Origin: DASVCN01 sp040905665
GTDB taxonomy: Bacteria > Deinococcota > Deinococci > Deinococcales > Trueperaceae
Assembly: GCA_040905665.1 (NCBI GenBank)
Contig: JBBDRD010000036.1
Span: 1-64,000 of the forward strand
DNA: 64,000 bases
Direction of reading: 5' to 3'
Each line of letters opens with the position of its first letter. Within the stretch, counting starts at the first letter, position 1. The position numbers and the translations under genes were made by a program. Shown here piece by piece: positions 8,224 through 16,836 of this stretch. The notes beneath the pieces are model-generated. The model was not told the DNA's origin. It saw only the letters and a list, made by a program, of their open reading frames with translations, and made no database searches.

Positions 8224-8281
8224 ACTCTTCCAAGGAGAACGGTTATCCCTGAAAATACTCGCCGGCAACTCCGGCCGGCCG

Positions 8282-8773
8282 TCAGGCCACGGACATCCGG
8301 GGCGGGTTGCTGAGCGTTTGGTAGACGACGCAGTAGCGTTCGGTGAGTTTTAGCAGGGTCGCCAGCTCCTCGGTCGAGGCATTGGTCTCCAGATCGAACT
8401 TCAGCCTGATCTCGCGGAAGCCCACCGGTGCCTCCTTCGACACTGCAAGCGTTCCCCGAAAGTCGAGGTCGCCCTCGGCCCGAATGTTGCCGTCCGCGAC
8501 CCGGACGCCCATGGACGTCGCCACGGCCTGCAAGGTGACACCGGCGCAAGCGACCAGCGCTTGAAGCAGCATGTCGCCAGAGCAGGCCAGAGAACCGTTA
8601 CCGCCGGTGGCAGGGTGCAGTCCCGCTTCCACCAGTGCCCGACCGGTTTCCACGCTGCAGCTCACGCCAGCGCCTAGCCGCCCCTCCGCCTTGAGGGTGA
8701 TCAGGGCGCTGGCCGGTTCATCTCGGTACTGCTGCTTTAGAGGTTCCTGCTTGCTGCGAAGGGACTGATCCAT
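8282..8773 (-). CDS. OsmC/Ohr-family protein
   Basis: The 163-residue protein has the OsmC fold, with the two conserved Cys in ACSGDMLLQALVACAGV and the second-half pattern FREIRLKFDLETNAS. OsmC proteins are cytoplasmic thiol peroxidases acting on organic hydroperoxides; some members have other roles. ATG 8773 is chosen because AGGGGAG lies eight bases upstream; the frame is open further but the added residues do not look conserved. It lies alone, convergent with the toxin remnant, with a GC-rich inverted repeat (GCCGG/CCGGC) in the gap. The exact substrate cannot be told from sequence. Confidence 0.85.
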   Translation of the reverse strand: MDQSLRSKQEPLKQQYRDEPASALITLKAEGRLGAGVSCSVETGRALVEAGLHPATGGNGSLACSGDMLLQALVACAGVTLQAVATSMGVRVADGNIRAEGDLDFRGTLAVSKEAPVGFREIRLKFDLETNASTEELATLLKLTERYCVVYQTLSNPPRMSVA

Positions 8774-8977
8774 AAGCGCTCCCCTAGGAAATGCGTGCCG
8801 AGTTGCAACAGCATATAGCGGACCGGGCCCGCTCGTACCCTTTTCCCTCCCGCTACGCACCCCGACGAGTTCGACAAGGTAGTTGGCTGAAAGCTGAAAG
8901 GTAGTGGGCTGAACTAACGTTTCAACACCCGCTTCCGCTACGCTTAGACTCTACGCCCCCGAGAAGTGGAGATCGGT

Positions 8978-9175
8978 ATGAACTGGGATCAGCTGCAGGG
9001 CAAATGGAAGCAGATGCAGGGTGAAGCCAAGAAGCACTGGGCCAAACTCACCGACGACGACATGAAAGAGGTCGAGGGCAATCGCGACAAGCTCGAGGGC
9101 AAGATTCAGGAACGCTACGGATACACGAAGGAGGAAGCGCAACGCGAAGTCGACAAGTGGGCCAGCGACAGGTGA
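8978..9175 (+). CDS. CsbD-family stress protein
   Basis: This 65-residue hydrophilic protein has the CsbD pattern: NWDQLQGKWKQMQGEAKKHWAKLTDDD near the start and LEGKIQERYGYTKEEAQREVDKW at the end (split here at the VEGNRDK linker). CsbD-like proteins accumulate under general stress in many bacteria; their biochemical role is unknown. ATG 8978 follows GTGGAG by six bases, while an in-frame GTG at 8966 is possible. A TAGACT box with TTCAAC 18 bp upstream precedes the gene. Confidence 0.88.
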   Translation: MNWDQLQGKWKQMQGEAKKHWAKLTDDDMKEVEGNRDKLEGKIQERYGYTKEEAQREVDKWASDR

Positions 9176-9217
9176 GCTGAGCCTGAACTTCGGTCGAGAG
9201 GCCCGCCACCTATCTGC

Positions 9218-9223
9218 TAATCT
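9218..9223 (+). promoter_or_regulatory. -10 box (TAATCT) of leaderless proS
   Basis: TAATCT lies eight bases before the proS ATG, placing the transcript start at or next to the start codon. Confidence 0.5.
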
Positions 9224-9231
9224 GTTACGTC

Positions 9232-10680
9232 ATGGCGAAAAGCAAGGGCCTCACCCCGCAATCCGAGGATTTCAGCTCCTGGTACAACGAGATCGTCTAC
9301 CGAGCCGACCTGGCCGACTTGGCGCCTGTTCGCGGATCGATGGTCATCCGTCCGTACGGCTACGCGCTTTGGGAGAACATTCAGCGTGAGCTAGACGCGA
9401 TGTTCAAGGCCACCGGCCACCAGAATCTCTACTTCCCGCTGCTGATTCCGGTAAGTTTCTTTGCCCGCGAAGCCAGCCACGTCGAGGGTTTTTCGCCGGA
9501 GCTGGCGGTAGTCACGCACGCCGGCGGCAAGGAGCTCGAGGAACCTCTGGCCATAAGGCCCACCTCTGAAACCATCATCGGCGAGATGTACGCCAAGTGG
9601 ATTCAGAGCTACCGCGACCTACCGCTGCTCTACAATCAGTGGTGCAACGTGGTGCGTTGGGAGTTGCGCACGCGCCCTTTCCTACGCACGACCGAGTTCC
9701 TCTGGCAGGAGGGGCATACCGCTCACGCCACCGCCGAGGAGGCGCTCGCCGAGACCCGGAAAATGATCGAGATCTACGCGGATTTCGCCGAGAACTTCGC
9801 GGCGGTTCCCGTGGTCAAGGGGGAGAAGACCGAGGGCGAACGCTTCGCCGGGGCACTCTCCACGCTCACCATCGAGGCGATGATGCGTGACACCCGGGCG
9901 CTGCAGTCGGGAACCAGTCACTACATGGGTGAGAACTTCGCTCGCGCCTTCGACATCACCTTCAACGATGAGAACAACGAGCAGGCCTTCGTCCACACGA
10001 CCTCATGGGGCTTCTCGACGCGCTTCATCGGGGCAATAATCATGAGCCACGGCGACGACAAGGGCCTGATACTTCCGCCCCGGCTGGCGCCGCACCAAGT
10101 GGTTATCGTGCCTATTTTCCGCTCCAACGACGAGGCAGCCAGGCAGTCGGTGACCGCCGAGGTGGACAAGCTCCGCTCGGCGCTGATCGACCAGGGCATA
10201 CGGGTTCACGTCGATAACCGTGAGGGGATGAGCCCAGGCCGGAAGTTCAACGAGTGGGAGCAGAAGGGCGTGCCTCTGCGCATCGAGTTGGGGCCAAAGG
10301 ATATCGAGAAGGGCACCGCGCTCCTGGCCAACAGGCTCGAAGAGGGCAAGCGCGAGGTGCGGCTCGAGGAGCTGGCAGTCACCATGGCCGCCGAACTAAG
10401 CGACTTCCACGAGCGACTTTTCGAGAGGGCCAGACGCTTTCGTGAAGAGCACACCTTCCATGCTCAGAGTTACGATGAGCTCAAGGAGATGGTGGAGCAC
10501 GGCTTCGTCTACGCATCACACTCGGGAGATCCGGCCAGCGAACGGGCAATCCAGGAGGAGACCAAGGCTACGGTGAGATGCCTGCCACTCGAGGGACCAA
10601 GCGCCGAGGGCAGTGTATGCATTCACACCGGGAAGCCAAGCGGCTATCCACGGAAGGTAATGTTCGCTAAAGCCTACTGA
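9232..10680 (+). CDS. proS: Prolyl-tRNA synthetase, archaeal/eukaryote-type (short form)
   Basis: The 482-residue class II synthetase charges tRNA-Pro. It lacks the inserted editing domain of the longer bacterial-type ProRS. Motif 1 lies in the PYGYALWENIQREL region, motif 2 in VVRWELRTRPFLRTTEF, and motif 3 near SHGDDKGLILPPRLAP. The HIS anticodon-binding domain follows (VVIVPIFRSND), with the C-terminal zinc-binding-like domain ending in KAY. This type is characteristic of archaea and some bacteria, including Deinococcus-Thermus. A TAATCT box lies eight bases before the ATG with no Shine-Dalgarno, suggesting a leaderless mRNA. Confidence 0.97.
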   Translation: MAKSKGLTPQSEDFSSWYNEIVYRADLADLAPVRGSMVIRPYGYALWENIQRELDAMFKATGHQNLYFPLLIPVSFFAREASHVEGFSPELAVVTHAGGKELEEPLAIRPTSETIIGEMYAKWIQSYRDLPLLYNQWCNVVRWELRTRPFLRTTEFLWQEGHTAHATAEEALAETRKMIEIYADFAENFAAVPVVKGEKTEGERFAGALSTLTIEAMMRDTRALQSGTSHYMGENFARAFDITFNDENNEQAFVHTTSWGFSTRFIGAIIMSHGDDKGLILPPRLAPHQVVIVPIFRSNDEAARQSVTAEVDKLRSALIDQGIRVHVDNREGMSPGRKFNEWEQKGVPLRIELGPKDIEKGTALLANRLEEGKREVRLEELAVTMAAELSDFHERLFERARRFREEHTFHAQSYDELKEMVEHGFVYASHSGDPASERAIQEETKATVRCLPLEGPSAEGSVCIHTGKPSGYPRKVMFAKAY

Positions 10681-10713
10681 AGGAGCGCCGGTCACAGAGG
10701 ACGCGGTGCGGGT

Positions 10714-10719
10714 TATTCT
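10714..10719 (+). promoter_or_regulatory. -10 box (TATTCT) of a leaderless gene
   Basis: TATTCT is followed by seven bases and then the ATG at 10727. No Shine-Dalgarno is present. Confidence 0.6.
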
Positions 10720-10726
10720 GCGTTAA

Positions 10727-11077
10727 ATGAGTGACGAGACCAAGATCGAACAGGAAATGCGCGTGCGCAGCGCCGTAACGCAATGCGCCGATAAGGTTAG
10801 CGTGTTGGCTCGTTGCCGTCCTCCCAGGCGGACCAGCGACCTCACCATGGTCTTTCTTCGCGGGCCCAGGGAGGCTGTTCTCGCGCTGCCGCTGCAGATC
10901 TTCGATGCCATCAAGGAGTTCGACGTCGAGATCGTCAGGAGCGGTGGAGAAGGCGACCGTTATCTGCTGGTCCTCGCCGTTACCGAAGCGCTGGCCGAGC
11001 AGGACACGCAGAGTCCCGAAAGACGGGCGAAGCTGCGGCGCCGCATAGGGCGTGAGGAGAAGAGCGGTCCGGCTTGA
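10727..11077 (+). CDS. Conserved-looking hypothetical protein, 116 aa
   Basis: I do not recognise this family. The protein is soluble, has no signal peptide or membrane segment, and reads as a compact alpha/beta domain (LTMVFLRGPREAVLALPLQIFDAIKEFDVEIV) with a basic C-terminal tail (SPERRAKLRRRIGREEK). It has a TATTCT box seven bases upstream of the ATG, codon use like its neighbours, and stands alone between proS and the convergent aldolase gene. It is likely real because of the promoter spacing and low leucine/serine bias. Confidence 0.65.
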   Translation: MSDETKIEQEMRVRSAVTQCADKVSVLARCRPPRRTSDLTMVFLRGPREAVLALPLQIFDAIKEFDVEIVRSGGEGDRYLLVLAVTEALAEQDTQSPERRAKLRRRIGREEKSGPA

Positions 11078-11157
11078 ATTGGATCGGCCGCGGCCGTGCA
11101 GAATCGGTACCGAATAGTCGGGCACTAGCACTAGGTCAAGAGTCAGATAGGGATAGA

Positions 11158-11191
11158 GGGGCGCAGACGGTCAGGAGACCGCCTGCGCCCC
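11158..11191. terminator. Bidirectional hairpin between convergent genes
   Basis: A 9-bp stem (GGGGCGCAG / CTGCGCCCC) with an inner GGTC/GACC extension overlaps the aldolase stop codon. It has no strong T-run on either strand, so efficiency as an intrinsic terminator is doubtful. Confidence 0.5.
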
Positions 11192-12133
11192 TTCGGCCAG
11201 ATTGGCCTGAGCGCCCTGCCCCAGATAAATGTCCATCACGTTGTGCAGGAACCGTACCGCTTCATCCTTGGGACGTTGAAAGGAGTTGCGGCCGATGATC
11301 GAGCCGAACCCTCCGCCTTCGTATATGCCGCGAATGTCACGGTAGAAGCTCTCCTCGCTCGACTTACTACCGCCCGAGAAGATGACGATCCGGCGGCCGT
11401 CGAAAGCGCTTTGCACCACATGGCGTACCCGATCGGCCACGGTTGCAACGGGAATACCGTGCTCCTCGTACTTCTTGCGAGCCGAGTCGTTTTCGAGGTG
11501 CTCGCCGGGCAGCTTTACCTTGATCACGTGGGCGCCTATCTGGGCTGCTATCTGGGCGGCGTAGGCGACCACGTCGACCGCCGTCTCGCCCTTCTTGGAA
11601 ATGCCCGAGCCGCGTGGGTACGACCAGACGACCACCGCCAGGCCGCTGGCCTTGGCTTCTTCCGCCAGCTCGCGCAACTCCTCGTACATCGACTTGAAGT
11701 GAGCCGAGCCGGGGTAGATGGTGAAGCCGATCGCCGCGCAACCGAGATAGAGCGCGTTCGCCACCGAGCCTGTAACCGATGGCGCGGGATCATCACCGTC
11801 GGGAGCCAGTGAGTCGTGATTGTTCAACTTCAGGATGAGCGGGATGTCGCCGGCACGCTCCGCGGCTCCGGCCTCCAAGAACCCCAGCGGCGCGGCGTAG
11901 GCGCTGCACGCGGCGTCGATCGCCAGATCGAAGTGATAAAGCGGGTCGTAACCGGACGGGTTGTCGGAAAAGCTGCGGGCCGGGCCGTGCTCAAAACCCT
12001 GATCGACCGGCAGGATCACCAGTTTCCCGCTGCCGCCAAGGCGACCGTGCCCAAGCATGCTCGAGAGGCTGGCCAGCACTCCTGGCGCTTGTGAACGGTA
12101 GTTGTCGAGGATCTTTCGAACCGCTTCTGTCAT
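11171..12133 (-). CDS. fbaB: Class I fructose-bisphosphate aldolase, archaeal (DhnA/FbaB) type
   Basis: The 320-residue TIM-barrel enzyme splits or forms fructose-1,6-bisphosphate in glycolysis and gluconeogenesis. Typical features are LVILPVDQGFEHGP near the N terminus, the Schiff-base Lys in HVIKVKLPG, and the phosphate-binding GGSKSSEESFY and SIIGRNSFQRP. A GGGGGAAC Shine-Dalgarno precedes the ATG. The neighbouring gene upstream on the same strand starts about 25 bases away, so the two may be cotranscribed. Some members of this family act on other aldol substrates, but the motifs fit the fructose-bisphosphate form. Confidence 0.92.
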   Translation of the reverse strand: MTEAVRKILDNYRSQAPGVLASLSSMLGHGRLGGSGKLVILPVDQGFEHGPARSFSDNPSGYDPLYHFDLAIDAACSAYAAPLGFLEAGAAERAGDIPLILKLNNHDSLAPDGDDPAPSVTGSVANALYLGCAAIGFTIYPGSAHFKSMYEELRELAEEAKASGLAVVVWSYPRGSGISKKGETAVDVVAYAAQIAAQIGAHVIKVKLPGEHLENDSARKKYEEHGIPVATVADRVRHVVQSAFDGRRIVIFSGGSKSSEESFYRDIRGIYEGGGFGSIIGRNSFQRPKDEAVRFLHNVMDIYLGQGAQANLAEGAQAVS

Positions 12134-12157
12134 GTTCCCCCTTTTTCGATGCCCCGT

Positions 12158-12502
12158 CTAGTCCTCGCGAATGCCATCGAGAATCCGCTGTACTTCGCGC
12201 CAACTTAGGTTGCTGGCGATTCCACCCTCGTAGTGGAAGGCGAACGGGTCGTCCCCCAGGAACCTCGCTCGCACGAGGTCCCAGCGCATGCCCCGATCGT
12301 TCAGCGGCTGGTAGAGCACTACCGAAGCACCGAAACGATTTTCGAAGCGATAGATTCGTTGACGCCACTCCTCGAACGCCCGCAAAACGGCCGCCAGCTC
12401 CTCCGAAACGGTGCGCCGCCTTACCAGGCGGTACGGCCCCTCGTACACAAGATGCCGGCTGTGTCGGTCCCGCAGCTCCCCTAACAGATCAGCATTCTCC
12501 AT
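12158..12502 (-). CDS. Hypothetical protein, 114 aa
   Basis: I do not recognise this protein. It begins MENADLLGELRDRHSRHL and has an aromatic and charged composition (FEEWRQRIYRFENRFGASVVLYQPLNDRG), with no signal peptide or membrane segment. ATG 12502 is preferred because a TAGAAT box lies five bases upstream, the local leaderless pattern. A TTG at 12550 would add 16 residues. It is followed after 24 bases by the aldolase gene on the same strand, so it may share its transcript. Confidence 0.6.
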   Translation of the reverse strand: MENADLLGELRDRHSRHLVYEGPYRLVRRRTVSEELAAVLRAFEEWRQRIYRFENRFGASVVLYQPLNDRGMRWDLVRARFLGDDPFAFHYEGGIASNLSWREVQRILDGIRED

Positions 12503-12507
12503 ATCCG

Positions 12508-12513
12508 ATTCTA
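12508..12513 (-). promoter_or_regulatory. -10 box (TAGAAT) of a leaderless gene
   Basis: Read on the minus strand, TAGAAT is followed by five bases and the ATG at 12502. Confidence 0.5.
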
Positions 12514-12630
12514 GGTATAGAAGGCCGATTTGCGGATGTAATCGGTACAATTGTCTCTTCAGCGATATCTCATTTGCGGGTCGAGCGGCCGATCGCCTGC
12601 TCAGAGGGCAGTGTCAGCTGAGGAGCAGTG

Positions 12631-13488
12631 TCAGCCGAGCGTCAACGCGGCGACGCCCAACGCCATGAGGCCCGCCGCAAGCAAGCGCCGCCGGCCTTCG
12701 CCCTCGCCCAGCAGGCCGGCGCCCAGGGCGGCGCCGAACAGGATGCTCAGCTCCCGCACCGGTGCGACATAGCTCACCGGCGTGAAGCTCAGCGCCCACA
12801 ACACCAGCAGATAAGCGAGTGGGCTGAGGATTGCCACGCCCAGCACCTCCCACCTGTGCACCTTCCAGATATGCCGCACCTCACCCGAACGGTGGAGCGC
12901 AACAGGCGCGAGCATTAGCGTGCGTAGCAGCTCCGTTGCCCAGAGAAGTATCAGCGGGTGGATTTCCAGTCGGGCAACGCCGTGCGCGTCGGTGAGGGTG
13001 TATGAGGCGATGAACACGCCCGTGAGGAGGCCGTACGCTGTCGCCCGCCGGTGTCCAACTCTAAAAACCCGCTCCCCACCGGCGATGATGAATGCGCCTG
13101 TTACCACCATGACCGCTCCCGTGAGGGCCAACGCGCTTGGACGTTCGCCGAAGAGCGCCACGGCCGCCGCGACCGCGAGCACCGGTCCGGCTCCCCGGGC
13201 CAGAGGGTAAACGACAGAGAGGTCGCCGGCCCGGTAGCCCCGTTGCAGGGCGACCATGTAGCCCAGGTGAAGCACCCCCGAAGCGGTCATCAGCGCATAC
13301 TCCGCCAAGCCGAACGAGGGTCGCTCACTGATGATCACGTACGCCGCCGCCGGTGCGAACAACACCGACGCGCAGGCCGCAAAGAGCCACACCAGCGGCG
13401 CACCTCGAGAAACTCGCTTCGCCAGCAGATTCCAGCTGGCGTGCAGGAGAGCCGAGGTGAGGACGAGCGCCAGGGCGAGGAGGCTCAC
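12631..13488 (-). CDS. DMT-superfamily (EamA-like) transporter
   Basis: The 285-residue protein is almost entirely hydrophobic, with about ten predicted membrane helices in two EamA-like halves. Examples are LLALALVLTSALLHASWNLL at the start and VLAVAAAVALFGERPSALAL closing the first half. The pattern GERPSALALTGAVMVVTG matches the repeat end of drug/metabolite exporters. Substrate is unknown; amino acids, nucleosides and drugs are all known for the superfamily. The start is a GTG with no clear Shine-Dalgarno. It is divergent from nothing nearby and ends about 80 bp upstream of the hypothetical gene. Confidence 0.88.
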   Translation of the reverse strand: MSLLALALVLTSALLHASWNLLAKRVSRGAPLVWLFAACASVLFAPAAAYVIISERPSFGLAEYALMTASGVLHLGYMVALQRGYRAGDLSVVYPLARGAGPVLAVAAAVALFGERPSALALTGAVMVVTGAFIIAGGERVFRVGHRRATAYGLLTGVFIASYTLTDAHGVARLEIHPLILLWATELLRTLMLAPVALHRSGEVRHIWKVHRWEVLGVAILSPLAYLLVLWALSFTPVSYVAPVRELSILFGAALGAGLLGEGEGRRRLLAAGLMALGVAALTLG

Positions 13489-13541
13489 TGTATTAGGTCG
13501 CCGATCAGCAGAGCATCCGGCGAGTGCTTACGACCTCAGCT

Positions 13542-14492
13542 TCAAACGTAGGTGAGCCAATGATCGAACTCAGGCACCTTGCCGCTGACTACGTCCAGAT
13601 AGGTTCTGCGTAACTGCAGCGAGAACTCCCCGGCCACGCCGCTACCTATCGGCCGCCGATCGATGGCGGCGATAGGAGTCACCTCGGCCGCCGTGCCCAC
13701 CATGAAGACTTCATCGGCGGTGTACAGCTCGTCGCGCGTCGCCATCGTGGCACGAACCTCGGTCCCCAGCCACTCGGCAATCCGAATTACCGTATCGCGG
13801 GTAATGCCTCGAAGGTTGACCGAGTGGGCGATGGGGTAGAGCACCCCGTCACGGAGCATGAAGATGTTCTCGCCCGATCCCTCGGCGACGAACCCTTCCT
13901 TGTCCAGCAGGAGCGCTTCGTCGTAGCCGTTCTCACGGGCCTCCTGGTTGGCCAGAACCGAGTTGACGTAGTTACCACCGGCTTTTGCCTTGGTGGGCAT
14001 GATGTCTCCGGAGCTACGGCGCCACGATGAAGTCATCAGTTTGGCGCCCTTGCCTACCGCTTCCTCGCCCAGGTAGACACCCCAGGCGAGAGTCGCCACC
14101 ATGAAGTGGACCTTGTTGAGGGTAGGGTTGACGCCCAGCGATTCGGCGCCGTACCAGAAGAGCGGGCGGATATAGCAAGACTTCCGTTCGTTCTTGCAAA
14201 TGGTCGCGACGATCGCCTCGTTGATCTCGTCGACGCTCATGTCGACTTTCATGCCCAGGATCTTGGCCGAGTCGAGCAACCGTTTGCTATGTTCGGTCAG
14301 CCGGAACACAGCTGCCCCGCGACCGGTCTCGTAGGCACGAATCCCTTCGAATACGCTGGTCCCGTAGTGCATGGCGTGGGTAAGGACCGACACCTTCGCC
14401 TCGGCCTGAGGCATCAGCTCTCCGTCCAGGTAGATGTATCCGGCGTCGATTGCAGATGTGCCGGCCGACGCGGTTTTGGACTCGACTGCCAT
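13542..14492 (-). CDS. ilvE: Branched-chain amino acid aminotransferase
   Basis: The 316-residue class IV PLP enzyme interconverts Leu/Ile/Val and their 2-oxo acids. It has MHYGTSVFEGIRAY near the N terminus, the PLP-binding Lys in MPTKAKAGGNYVNS, and the phosphate-binding SGENIFMLRDG and GITRDTVI. ATG 14492 is set by a GGAGG seven bases upstream; the longer open frame is not conserved. The gene lies divergent from galE, 58 bp away. D-amino acid transaminases share the fold, but the residues fit IlvE best. Confidence 0.95.
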   Translation of the reverse strand: MAVESKTASAGTSAIDAGYIYLDGELMPQAEAKVSVLTHAMHYGTSVFEGIRAYETGRGAAVFRLTEHSKRLLDSAKILGMKVDMSVDEINEAIVATICKNERKSCYIRPLFWYGAESLGVNPTLNKVHFMVATLAWGVYLGEEAVGKGAKLMTSSWRRSSGDIMPTKAKAGGNYVNSVLANQEARENGYDEALLLDKEGFVAEGSGENIFMLRDGVLYPIAHSVNLRGITRDTVIRIAEWLGTEVRATMATRDELYTADEVFMVGTAAEVTPIAAIDRRPIGSGVAGEFSLQLRRTYLDVVSGKVPEFDHWLTYV

Positions 14493-14550
14493 ACGAACCT
14501 CCAAAGATGGTTGCCGCCAATCATACGACGTGCCGTGTAAGAATTTACCA

Positions 14551-15531
14551 ATGGACATTCTGGTTACCGGCGGCGCCGGGTATATCGGCAGTATCACGAC
14601 CGAGGCGCTCATCGAACGCGGTCACGATGTCGTGGTGCTGGACAATCTGGAGACCGGTCACCGCGAGGCGGTACACCCCAAGGCCACATTCATCCATGCC
14701 GACATCCGCGACCGGGACGCGGTTGGCGCCGCGCTTCGAGATCACCGGGTCGAAGCGGTGCTGCACTTTGCCGCCTACTCGCTGGTGGGCCGGTCGATGG
14801 AGCGGCCGCTCGAATACTTCGAGAACAACACCGCGGGTACGCTCGACCTGCTGGCGTGCCTCTCCGATGAGCACGTTGACAAGTTCGTGCTCTCCTCGAC
14901 AGCGGCGCTGTTTGGCACTCCTGAGAAGGTACCTATCGCCGAAGACGCAGCGATTCGGCCGGAGAGCGTCTACGGCGAGACGAAGTATCTCATCGAGAGG
15001 ACGCTGCACTGGCTGGTCCAAAGCGGAGGGCTCGGTTATGCCACGCTGCGCTACTTCAACGCCGCCGGCGCGAGCGAGCGCTGCGGTGAGGATCACCGGC
15101 CCGAGAGCCACCTCATCCCGATCATCCTAGAAGCGGCGCAGGGAGCTCGCCAGTCGGTATCTGTGTTCGGTGATGACTACCCTACCCCCGACGGCTCCTG
15201 CATCCGCGACTACATTCACGTCCTCGACCTGGCGACAGCGCATGTCCTGGCGGTGGAAGCCGTGGCGCCCGGTGAGGAGCGCGCGTACAACCTGGGCAAC
15301 GGCCGGGGCTTCTCGGTATTCGAAGTTATCGAGGCTTGCCGCACGGTCACGGGCTGCCCCATTAGCACCGAGATAACCGCTCGCCGGCCGGGCGATCCCG
15401 CAATGTTGGTCGCCGACTCGACGAAGATCGCCCACCAACTCGGCTGGGAGCCTAGGCACCGGCAGCTCGAGGAGATCGTGAGATCCGCCTGGAATTGGCG
15501 GCTGCGACATCCGCACGGTTACCACGGCTGA
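14551..15531 (+). CDS. galE: UDP-glucose 4-epimerase
   Basis: The 326-residue extended SDR enzyme interconverts UDP-glucose and UDP-galactose, feeding surface polysaccharides and galactose use. The NAD-binding motif is TGGAGYIGS. The catalytic site has SSTAALFG and YGETKY (YxxxK). LRYFNAAGA and the C-terminal ITARRPGDPAMLVADSTK match GalE. The gene has no Shine-Dalgarno, but AT-rich TAAGAATT precedes the ATG. GalE-like enzymes can also act on N-acetylated sugars. Confidence 0.93.
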   Translation: MDILVTGGAGYIGSITTEALIERGHDVVVLDNLETGHREAVHPKATFIHADIRDRDAVGAALRDHRVEAVLHFAAYSLVGRSMERPLEYFENNTAGTLDLLACLSDEHVDKFVLSSTAALFGTPEKVPIAEDAAIRPESVYGETKYLIERTLHWLVQSGGLGYATLRYFNAAGASERCGEDHRPESHLIPIILEAAQGARQSVSVFGDDYPTPDGSCIRDYIHVLDLATAHVLAVEAVAPGEERAYNLGNGRGFSVFEVIEACRTVTGCPISTEITARRPGDPAMLVADSTKIAHQLGWEPRHRQLEEIVRSAWNWRLRHPHGYHG

Positions 15532-15568
15532 TTCCTCCGTATTATTCGGGCATACCCACCCACTTCAC

Positions 15569-15612
15569 CCGTCGCTACACCGTCGCTACCCCGCCGCTAC
15601 GCCGTCCTGCAA
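15569..15612. repeat. 11-bp tandem repeat in the galE downstream gap
   Basis: Three to four units of CCGTCGCTACN follow one another (CCGTCGCTACA, CCGTCGCTACC, CCGCCGCTACG, then a decayed copy). The array lies between galE and the promoter region of the secreted protein at 15697. Confidence 0.7.
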
Positions 15613-15696
15613 CGGCCCGGCATGAATGGTCGATGAACGAGCGAGACTCTCGGGCTGGAGTTCCCCATGCTAAGCTGACCATCGTTTGGAGACGCC

Positions 15697-16296
15697 ATGA
15701 GATCACGCTTTTTAGGGTTCATGATCCCTTTCGTGCTCGCCACGCATCTGGGATTGGCGCAGCAAAGCGTCGAACTTAGCGGAATAATCGAGAGTCAGGA
15801 CCCGCTCGCTCAGATGACGCGGGTCGGAATCCACATCGTCGATAGGGACGGCGTGTGGGGCGATGAGATCGCTACTGTCACTCCGGTAGCCGGGACCTTC
15901 AGCGTCACGGCCGAGCCGGCTGAGGATCAGGAACTGCGGGCATTCAGATCCGGCGCGGTTTTGCTGCCCGGCCTGCAGAACGAATACCGGGTTAGTCCCG
16001 AAGGCGTGAACTACGTGCAGGGCCGCGTGAACATGTACGTCGACAGTAATGACAGCGGAATGTTCGAGAGGGTAAGCGATGCGTTTTACATCGGCGTCAG
16101 CAGCCTCGACGAGCCGGTGGGTTTCTTCTCGCTGATCTACGTCGACAGGGACGCGACCCTTACTGGAACGGGCGTCACGCTCGAACTTCAGGCCGGCTGG
16201 AACGTGTTTACGGTCAGGTTTCCGGGCGATGGCGCACCGCAGTACGCGATGCGGCAGCGAGTGGACGATCTGGTCCTCACGGCGGTACTTCCCTGA
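15697..16296 (+). CDS. Secreted hypothetical protein, 199 aa
   Basis: A Sec signal peptide (MRSRFLGFMIPFVLATHLGL, cleavage near AQQ) is followed by an all-beta-looking domain of about 180 residues, with Asp/Gly-rich turns. I do not recognise a family. It is probably periplasmic or extracellular. TTGGAGACGCC before the ATG offers a Shine-Dalgarno. It ends 33 bp before ribH and has no obvious functional link with it. Confidence 0.7.
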   Translation: MRSRFLGFMIPFVLATHLGLAQQSVELSGIIESQDPLAQMTRVGIHIVDRDGVWGDEIATVTPVAGTFSVTAEPAEDQELRAFRSGAVLLPGLQNEYRVSPEGVNYVQGRVNMYVDSNDSGMFERVSDAFYIGVSSLDEPVGFFSLIYVDRDATLTGTGVTLELQAGWNVFTVRFPGDGAPQYAMRQRVDDLVLTAVLP

Positions 16297-16329
16297 AACC
16301 GCAGGCTTCGGACCTGATATAACGGGTTA

Positions 16330-16836
16330 ATGAGCGTCTTCGAGGGAAGCGCCGACGGCAGCGGACTCCGCATAGGAGTTGTGGTCGGCCGATTCAATGA
16401 GTTCATAACCAAACGATTGCTCGACGGAGCCATGGATTCGCTCCGTCGGCACGGCGTGACTGGTGACGCGGTCGACGTAACCTGGGTGCCTGGCGCGGTG
16501 GAGATCCCCCTCGCCGGCAAGGCGATGGTCGACAGTGGACGCTATGACGCCCTCATCACCCTGGGAGCCGTCATTCGGGGCGCCACCAGCCACTACGACT
16601 ATGTGTGCTCGATGGTTTCTTCGGGCGTGGAGCGGGTTTCGTTGGAGTCCGGGGTACCGGTCATCTTTGGGGTGCTCACCGTCGACACTATCGAACAGGC
16701 TATCGAGCGCGCGGGCAGCAAGGCCGGCAACAAGGGCGCCGAGGCAGCCACAACCGCTGTGGAGATGGCCACGCTGATGCCGCAGATACACGGCACGGGT
16801 CGGGTGAAACGCGTCGCTAAACTGGATTCGGAGTGA
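16330..16836 (+). CDS. ribH: 6,7-dimethyl-8-ribityllumazine synthase
   Basis: The 168-residue enzyme performs the penultimate step of riboflavin synthesis. Family motifs are visible: GRFNEFITKRLLDGA, the substrate-binding WVPGAVEIP, LGAVIRGATSHYDYVC (with the catalytic His in the TSHYDY segment) and FGVLTVDTIEQA. TATAAC lies six bases before the ATG without a Shine-Dalgarno, so the mRNA is probably leaderless. The next gene overlaps by four bases (GTGA), so the two are translationally coupled. No other rib gene is in the window. Confidence 0.96.
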   Translation: MSVFEGSADGSGLRIGVVVGRFNEFITKRLLDGAMDSLRRHGVTGDAVDVTWVPGAVEIPLAGKAMVDSGRYDALITLGAVIRGATSHYDYVCSMVSSGVERVSLESGVPVIFGVLTVDTIEQAIERAGSKAGNKGAEAATTAVEMATLMPQIHGTGRVKRVAKLDSE